Source: Orbilia blumenaviensis (lineage: Eukaryota; Ascomycota; Orbiliomycetes; Orbiliales; Orbiliaceae). Taken from it: 64,000 nt of DNA. A program made the translations under genes and the position numbers. Positions 57,617 through 64,000 of the stretch are shown here, one piece after another (the first letter of the stretch is position 1; each line of letters begins with the position of its first letter). The stretch lies in NCBI GenBank assembly GCA_036872755.1, contig JAVHNS010000004.1:1798001-1862000 (forward strand), written 5' to 3'. The notes under the pieces are model-generated. The model was not told where the DNA came from. It saw only the letters and a list, made by a program, of their open reading frames with translations, and ran no database searches.

Positions 57617-59667
57617 TTACAAGTATTTCTTTGGAGCAATAGCTCTTCTTCGCTTGTAAACGACATAAGCGATAGCCAGCATAATCTGGAATACTATCAG
57701 GATAGAGATCGAGAAGCCCATGTTTGGACCGTGAGATACGACAGCTATTATAAAACGGGGTCATTGGTTAGCTGGTGTTTAAACCACAGGGAGTGAAAAA
57801 TAGGAGTTGGCTACGTTTTGACCTACCCTCCTTGATGTGGTGGTGAAGGTTGTCGTGATGGTCGTTTAGGGTAGAGATCTTGGCGCCCTCGTGACGGATA
57901 GATCGTTCAAAGTTTTGAATTGTCATGTCGATGTTGTGACTTAGTATTTTGGTTTGTTAGTTTAATTGTCCGCACTTTGGTGGATTTATTTGGGAGTTTG
58001 GGAAATAATGGCTTACAGTTTGCGCTCAACTTCTTTCATGCCAAGTGCGGCTCCAACTTCATGGTCGTGGGCTCCTGTGAATTCGTTGAAAAGATCGACG
58101 AGGTTGGACAGAGTGTAGGAGATTTCACCGGTGACTCTTTGGACTTCGGCGACTTGGTGGGTCTATGATACTATTTAGCAAAACTGAATTTGCGAATTGA
58201 AGGGTATATAATAGTGGGGTTCCATACCAAAGCCTGCATTCTCAGATGCAAATCACCAAACTGAGAGTCATGATCTTTAAAGTGGCTAACGTCTTCGTCC
58301 TTCATCTCGTACTGCGACTTGAAGTCTTTGTACTTGCTATCAGCCATTCTTGCGTGGTGATCAGCTGCTTCCTTGTGGCGTTTTGCGATCTCCTCTTCGT
58401 GGCGATCGTTATGGTTTAGATTCTCTCCCTTCTTTTCCCTGCTCTTGTGCTGTTGATCTTGGTTATCGTCGTACGACCCGCTTTCAGATTCGTGATCTTG
58501 ATGAAGCGCGAGTTTGAAACCGAAGAGCTCGAAGGAATCTGGGCTTTCGGCGCTGGCTGCGGAAACACCCCAGCGGTAGTTTTTGGGGAGGGTGACCTTG
58601 TTACTTTCGAAGCAGATATGGTTGTCGATTTCAACTCTGAGACCGTGGGCGTGGGTGTAGCTGATTTTGAGGTCTGATGGACGCCCGAGATTTCGGTAGG
58701 CGGTGTCGCACTGACCAAAGGCTAGAGACTGGGGATGGTGATGAATCGAGTAATCTGTTGTGCCGTCGTTGAGATAACCTCGAATTTGACCCTATAGCAA
58801 ACCATGACGTTCTCAGCCTGAGTTTCTTTTTTCTTTCTTATAATTTACTCCCATCCACCCTAAAACGTTTCCAGCGTCGCAATTGATATCACGTTTTTAA
58901 TTTTTATTTCTCTCTCTTTCTTTCTCGGTTCTCTTAAAAAGTATAAAAAGAAGGATCGGCTTGTTGGTGTACTCACTCGACCGCCTTGACTGTCAATAAC
59001 AACCGCAAGACCCTCAAATGGCTTCGCAGTATAAATTGAACTTGTACCAGTAATACTCGCACCACGGAGTGTATACCAAATCTGCAAGCTACCACCAGCT
59101 CTCTCGGGGCCACTGGCGCGGAAAGGTACGTGAAACTCCCACTGTTCGTTATGGTTGGAATGATCGGACCAAATAGCCGCACGCTGGTTACCCGGATGTG
59201 GGGGTGTGAGTATCACTCGATCCGATAGAATCTCAGGATGTCCAACTATCTCGAAATGGGGGATGCTATGCCCGTCGTGGGAGATTCTGTGTGTTGCAAG
59301 ATGTGGTATTATTAGATATGTGTCCTTATCCGTTTTAGTGGGTTATGTATGTATATATGTATATCACATATGCCAGTTCCACTGCTAAATGAGCGGCTTT
59401 GATGATGTAAAGGATATATATATTGTATTACGAGATGGAGAGGCATATATTTAAAAAGGGAAAAAAAGGAAAAATTGAAAAAAAAAAAAAAAGATGAAAC
59501 TTAAGTACTTACGGGTGTTCGTGGCCGAATGAGAAGTAAGGGTCCCAGATCGGGTCCTTCTTGAAGGGATGGTCGCCGCCAGTATAGCCTTGAGCTCGCG
59601 CATGAGCCTGCCCCGCCTGTAGCAGCCATAGCCCAAGCGCCGGGAGCAAGGTCCGTAATGGAGCCAT
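57617..59667 (-). CDS. L-type (legume-like) lectin cargo receptor, ERGIC-53/Emp47 type
   Basis: A membrane lectin that binds high-mannose glycoproteins in the ER and loads them into COPII vesicles. Six exons: 59513-59667, 58977-59286, 58228-58791, 58017-58162, 57827-57939, 57617-57744, giving 471 aa. A signal peptide (LLPALGLWLLQAGQAHA) precedes the lectin domain, which has GHSIPHFEIVGHPEIL, WEFHVPFRASG, GLAVVIDSQGGRGQIRG and DLKISYTHGLRVEIDNHICF. A helical stalk follows (about residues 290-420), with heptad-like segments. Next is one membrane segment (MGFSISILIVFQIMLAIAYVV), and the cytosolic tail KRRRAIAPKKYL ends in KKYL, a KKXX ER-retrieval signal. Emp46 and Emp47 cannot be told apart here. 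Confidence 0.92.
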
Positions 59668-61467
59668 TGGGGGAGAATATGGTAGTTCTGGCGATTAGGG
59701 TCTACTTGTCCTTTATGGTTTCAAGGGCGGTTTTCTCAATTGGCCGAGTGCCGGCTTGTTTAGTTTCGTGGGACCCCGTTCGATCTAAGCTTTTCGAAGA
59801 GAGGTTTTGGAGGATTTTGGCGACAGACTAGGAGAACTGGCTACTTTACTGCACACAGTCCGAGTGGCACTTTTGGTATATGTTAGAAGAAAAACTCAAT
59901 GAAGAAATATTTGATAACAATCTACCCAGCTGTAGATATTTAACGGGGAATTGGCTTTTACCTGTTAGATGTATGTCAGCTCTGCGGCTGGTTGTAAGCT
60001 CGGCTCTGTTGTGTCAAGTTCTGGGTGTGGGCTTCTTGATCTTGGGGTATTCGGTTAGGCTTATAATTCTGATATCGAGCTATGTTCAGCGCAGCTGTTG
60101 GATAGAAATCAATCGATCCAGAGTCCAAGACAAGAGGAAAAAAAAGATTACTCTCAATATCCAAAAGACAAGGGAAGTTAAGGTATTGACGGTCTCAGAA
60201 AATTAGAAAGGCTGGGATTATTCGTATATGACACGATTGCTCAAGCGATACCAAGGAAAGGAAGACAGGAGGGAGGATAGGAATGAGAGTAAGAGATACG
60301 GAAGCAAGTTCCTGCAGGTTTCTACAGACGTGGTTACAACGGGCGCTTTAAAGATAGTCCGACAGAGCAGCAGCACTTTACACTGGACGGACCCAGTCGC
60401 ATGAACAGTTCCTCTTCGGCCGGAGCTGGCCTGGTCTGTTCTGTTGGATATGGATACGCCACCGCTATTAAATTTTTTGTTTTATTTTTATTTTATTTTT
60501 TTTCATCACCAGAGGTTCCAATTCTGGCAGGGTCTGTCCGGCAGGATTGTAATTAATCCGTAGAAGCAGTCCGTTTTAGAAAAGTACAAACAGGAACGTA
60601 CGTTGCCCTTTAGATCGAACGTGACCCATCGATGGACGTGTTAATCTGGGGCGCATATGTGCCATGCAGGCAGGTTTTGGTAGGACCATTCCTTTTTTTT
60701 CTGTTTAGAGGAAACGGTGGCCATTACATGCATTATCATCAGCCGACGGGATGCCACTTCCTCGACTTCGACCAAAGGAGGAATCGAGACCCTGGTTTGG
60801 CTCGGATCCCGGTGATACATCATTCTTCCCGGTTCAGCCGGCCTTTCGAAACGACCAGGGGTGGTGTGGAAAGGTGGTTCCTTCTTTTGAAACAGCTCTT
60901 CTAGAAGGCCGAATCTTATATTACGTAGTTGGCTTGGGCCTCGGTGGCCTTAATATCGCCTGCCTTCAAGTTCATAACTTCTCTGACCGCGAAATATGTG
61001 ATCTATCGGTTCACATTATTTCTTTCGCGGTGCGGGGCAATGTTTGGTCGGGCCGGAATGTCATCTCGTGTGTGGGGCCGATTGCCTGAATTGATTTGGT
61101 AATAAGCTTCTAGCACACCTTCATAGTTACTAGTGCCCATGCCCACCGTACTGATGGAATGGATGAAGCTGAAGAACTGCCCATGATCAATCACCAACAA
61201 TATGCCCATTCAAAGGTTCGAGTTTGACAAACATTTTGCCAGCTTTGCCGGACCTGGAAGCTGATAAAATATAGCAATATCGTGATAAAAACACATATTG
61301 GCCTAAACTTAATTACTTTAAATCAGATAGAGTTCCTCTTACCATCGTTATGATGATGATTTTTTGTAGAACTAGATGGTAAGTAGGTATGTCATACCAA
61401 ACGATACCCATGGGACTGGAAGCATAGTATAGTGTCAAGAGGGTTTATGGCGTGGGGTGGTTATGAT

Positions 61468-61490
61468 GCTGGTGCTGGTGCTGGTGCTGG
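61468..61490 (+). repeat. GGTGCT repeat, left arm of an inverted repeat
   Basis: Nearly four GGTGCT units. Its 20 bases at 61471-61490 are the exact reverse complement of 61773-61792. Confidence 0.85.
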
Positions 61491-61772
61491 GAGGGCCTTA
61501 ACCAGGCCAGCTCGGTCGAGTGAGCAAGTTAGCGAATGGCGGCAATTGGTTGGTTGCTTGGTGGGGCGAACTTGCCTGTGGGAGAGACCGACCAGACACC
61601 AACGACCAGTTTGATAGTTGACGTCTAACAAAAATTCCAGCTTCAATTAACCAAAAACCCACCAAGCTCCGACCCTCACCCGTCGCGCGACATCCCCCTC
61701 TACCCCCCACCACCACGCCCCCCCACCATCGCCACCCAGCCCAATGTCATAACCCCTCCTTCCTCGCAACTA

Positions 61773-61792
61773 CCAGCACCAGCACCAGCACC
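61773..61792 (+). repeat. AGCACC repeat, right arm of an inverted repeat
   Basis: Three CCAGCA/CCAGCACC-type units ending ten bases before the SRP72 ATG. A perfect 20 bp reverse complement of 61471-61490. Confidence 0.85.
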
Positions 61793-61802
61793 ACCGCTAA
61801 CA

Positions 61803-64000
61803 ATGACGACCTCAACCCCGGCCTCTCTCTCGGTCCTCCTCCAGACCCTCTCCCTCGATGACAACAATTCCCACGAAGAATTCCTCCGTCAAGCCAACAA
61901 CATCCTCAAATCCTCATCCGACCCAGATACCCTCCGAACCCGCATAGTCGCCCTCATAAAACTCGAGCGATACGATGAAGCCATCAAATCGATAGAGCAG
62001 AGCGGAGCTGCCGGCTTGGCGTTAGAGCATGCGTATTGTCTGTACAAGCTTGGTGATCTGAAGGGTGCTTTGGAGATATCGATTGATAAGGTGGAAACCG
62101 AGCGGAGACAAAGGGCTTTGAAGCATCTACATGCTCAGGCTGTATGTTGACCTTTTATCTACGTCGTAAATTTTACTACAAAAAAAAGTGGGACTGTATA
62201 CTGATTGGGGTATTTCTACGTCGTCGTAATTTACAGCAATACCGAGCAGAGGATTTCCAAGCCGCTACAGCTATCTACGAAGAATTGTCGACACTACCTC
62301 CACTCGTAGACAACGAAGATTACGACTTAAAGGTCAACCTTGGAGCATCGGAAGCGCAATTATCGTTTATTGGAAAGGATGGACTACGTCCGAAGAAGCG
62401 CGCCACCGCTGAAGACCTACAGCAGTACGAAACCGCTTTCAATGCAGCATGTATTTCAGTAGCTCGGGGTGATCTGAACGCTGGATTGATGCTCCTGAGA
62501 ACGTCGAAGAGTATGCATTTTCTCGTTTTCGGACATACTCATGGGTGTGACATATACCAAGTGCTAATACTTGTTTTACAGAGCTCTGCAGCAACCTGGA
62601 AGGTGTATCGGAGGAAGATATCCAAGCTGAGCTAGCACCTGTGATTGCCCAGGAAATCTACGTTCTTATCAAGTTGGGAAAACTCGAAGAGGCAGTGGCG
62701 CTCTACAAATCGTCAGACATCTTAGAGTACGTCTCACATATACGGTATCCTCATTTAAATTTTTGCTAACAATATAATTGCTGTAGAACAACCGACGAAG
62801 CTGCCAAGCTAGTTGCATCAGCAAACTGCTATCTAACATCCCAGACACCCAATCCCCACGTCGGGCTTCGTGTTTATGAGGCTCTCCAGAAGCGTCCGGA
62901 GGGCTCCCAAAAACCGTTCACATTCCAATCCGACATCCTAGACCAGAACACAGCAATCCTAAACCTCCAAGCTGGCAAGGAAAACGCAGCAATTGCCTCT
63001 GCAAAAGCATTAAAGGCCAAGAATCCAAATGACTATACCCTATCTACCATCGTAGCCTCGATCGAGCTCCAAACTTCCGACTCCTCATCTGCAAAATCGA
63101 TAGCGAAGACTTTGAAAGATGGCGCGAGTCGGAAATTAGGTTCGACAGCTGATATTGGCATTGCCTTTATCAACGCCCAAAATTACCTGAAAGAGAACAA
63201 TGTTACGAGTGCTGTCGCTGTTATTGAGACCTTAATAAAGGAACTGGAAAACCAGCCTGAGAAACGGTGGTTACCGGGCCTTGTCGGTGTAGTGGCGGGT
63301 TTATACACTCTACAGGGACGGAAAAACAAGGCGAAGGCAGAATTGGAGGCTGCTAGTGCATACTGGCGTAGCACTGCTAACCCTGTGAGTTCGCTCCATA
63401 TATTTGCTTGCTGGTGATACCCTTTTTTATTTTTACTTTTATAACCCGAGCATCGCGATCTAACACTTTTTTGATATGAAAATACAGGATCCAGCCATCC
63501 TCCTAGCCACAGGAACAGCCCAACTCAACTCCTCAAATCTCCAGGACCGTACCATGGCCGCTTCGATCTTCGAGTCTCTTGTCGCCAGCCATCCCTCAGC
63601 GCTATCTAACGCTGGCTACGTAGCCTCCCACCCGGCCGAAGACATGCCCTCAAGAATCGCCCAATTGACACCATTGACCACGCTTCTGAAAGATATCAAC
63701 GTCAACACCCTCCTAGACGCAGGTGTCGCCGCTCCACAAACCAAGAAGAGGCCATTGGAATCAACCTCCAAACCCCAGATTAAGTCGCGGAAGAAGAGAA
63801 AGATCAGACTGCCCAAGGCTGGAATCGACCCCAACAAGAAGCCAGATCCTGAGAGGTGGCTGCCGCTCCGAGACAGGAGTACATATAAACCGAAGGGCAG
63901 GAAGGATAAGAAGAAGGCGAGAGATCTGACGCAGGGTGGTCCGGTGGCTGACAAAGATGGCGATACGGAGATGATTGGAGGCAATGCGGTGACGAAAGTT
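61803..64000 (+). CDS. SRP72: Signal recognition particle subunit SRP72 (partial, runs off the window)
   Basis: SRP72 binds SRP RNA together with SRP68 and is needed for co-translational targeting to the ER. The exons seen are 61803-62141, 62237-62510, 62582-62727, 62787-63384 and 63488 to the window edge, all in frame. TPR-like helical repeats fill the N-terminal and middle parts: IVALIKLERYDEAIKSIEQS, ALEHAYCLYKLGDLKGALE, YRAEDFQAATAIYEEL and EIYVLIKLGKLEEAVALYK. The C-terminal RNA-binding motif is present (PDPERWLPLRDRSTYKPKG), preceded by the basic KSRKKRKIRLPKAG and followed by KKKARDLTQGG. The stop codon lies beyond 64000. Confidence 0.94.

Larger units (their letters stand above)
59668..61802. 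other. 2.1 kb intergenic region upstream of the lectin and SRP72 genes
   Basis: A divergent arrangement. It contains a T-rich tract (about 60474-60502) and two complementary trinucleotide-type repeats (61468-61490 and 61773-61792). Short open frames in 59880-61200 have no domain. The last about 200 bp before the SRP72 ATG are C-rich, like a leader. Confidence 0.5.

Noticed and set aside
60632..61089. Open frames on the plus strand upstream of SRP72
   Set aside because: No domain, no homologous pattern and no splice continuity; treated as chance frames in a promoter region.

Overview
This window is nuclear DNA of a filamentous ascomycete fungus (Pezizomycotina). The evidence is the gene set (succinate-fumarate carrier, SAGA Sgf73, Drs2 flippase, fungal Pex26-like protein, fungal-type AtuA and CoA-transferase proteins), the many short GT-AG introns (mostly 45-110 bp, several with CTAAC or TACTAAC-like branch sites), and the spacing of about one gene per 3 kb. 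I cannot name the genus. Gene models were built by hand: exons were joined only where the frame stays open and the family sequence continues across the junction, so most models have explicit splice sites.

Layout. 1-6.3 kb: glutamate 5-kinase (minus), Atp23 protease (plus) and Aurora kinase (minus). 7.4-12.6 kb: a divergent pair, an AtuA-family protein (minus) and a class III CoA-transferase (plus), sharing a 901 bp promoter that holds three copies of GGCCGCGG. 12.6-18.5 kb: the accessory part of the window, with a predicted secreted GPI-anchored orphan, a broken trypsin-like peptidase gene with transition-type decay, a duplicated 65 bp segment, a possible copia-type primer site and a long trinucleotide tract. 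18.5-26.1 kb: a PARN/Triman-like CAF1 ribonuclease, mitochondrial beta-ketoacyl-ACP synthase and a Pex26-like peroxin. 27.0-30.5 kb: a membrane-anchored P-loop GTPase with coiled coil, divergent from an intronless F-box gene. 30.5-64 kb: conserved housekeeping genes: Sgf73, Sfc1 (with an 11 nt micro-exon), twinfilin, mitoribosomal mL46, Drs2 flippase, Tip41, Cbp3, Noc3, TFIIE-alpha, an L-type lectin with a KKXX tail, and SRP72, which runs off the right edge.

How the genes relate. Most neighbours are unrelated housekeeping genes. Mitochondrial functions recur (Atp23, Kas/Cem1, Sfc1, mL46, Cbp3), as do secretory-pathway functions (Drs2, L-type lectin, SRP72), but nothing shows that they are co-regulated. 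The only pair that looks like a functional module is AtuA plus CoA-transferase: two acyl-CoA-type enzymes, head to head, with a repeated GC-rich palindromic element in an otherwise AT-rich promoter. The GTPase/F-box pair and the secreted orphan are the other less conserved genes. I saw no intact transposon, no convincing tRNA or rRNA gene and no CRISPR array.
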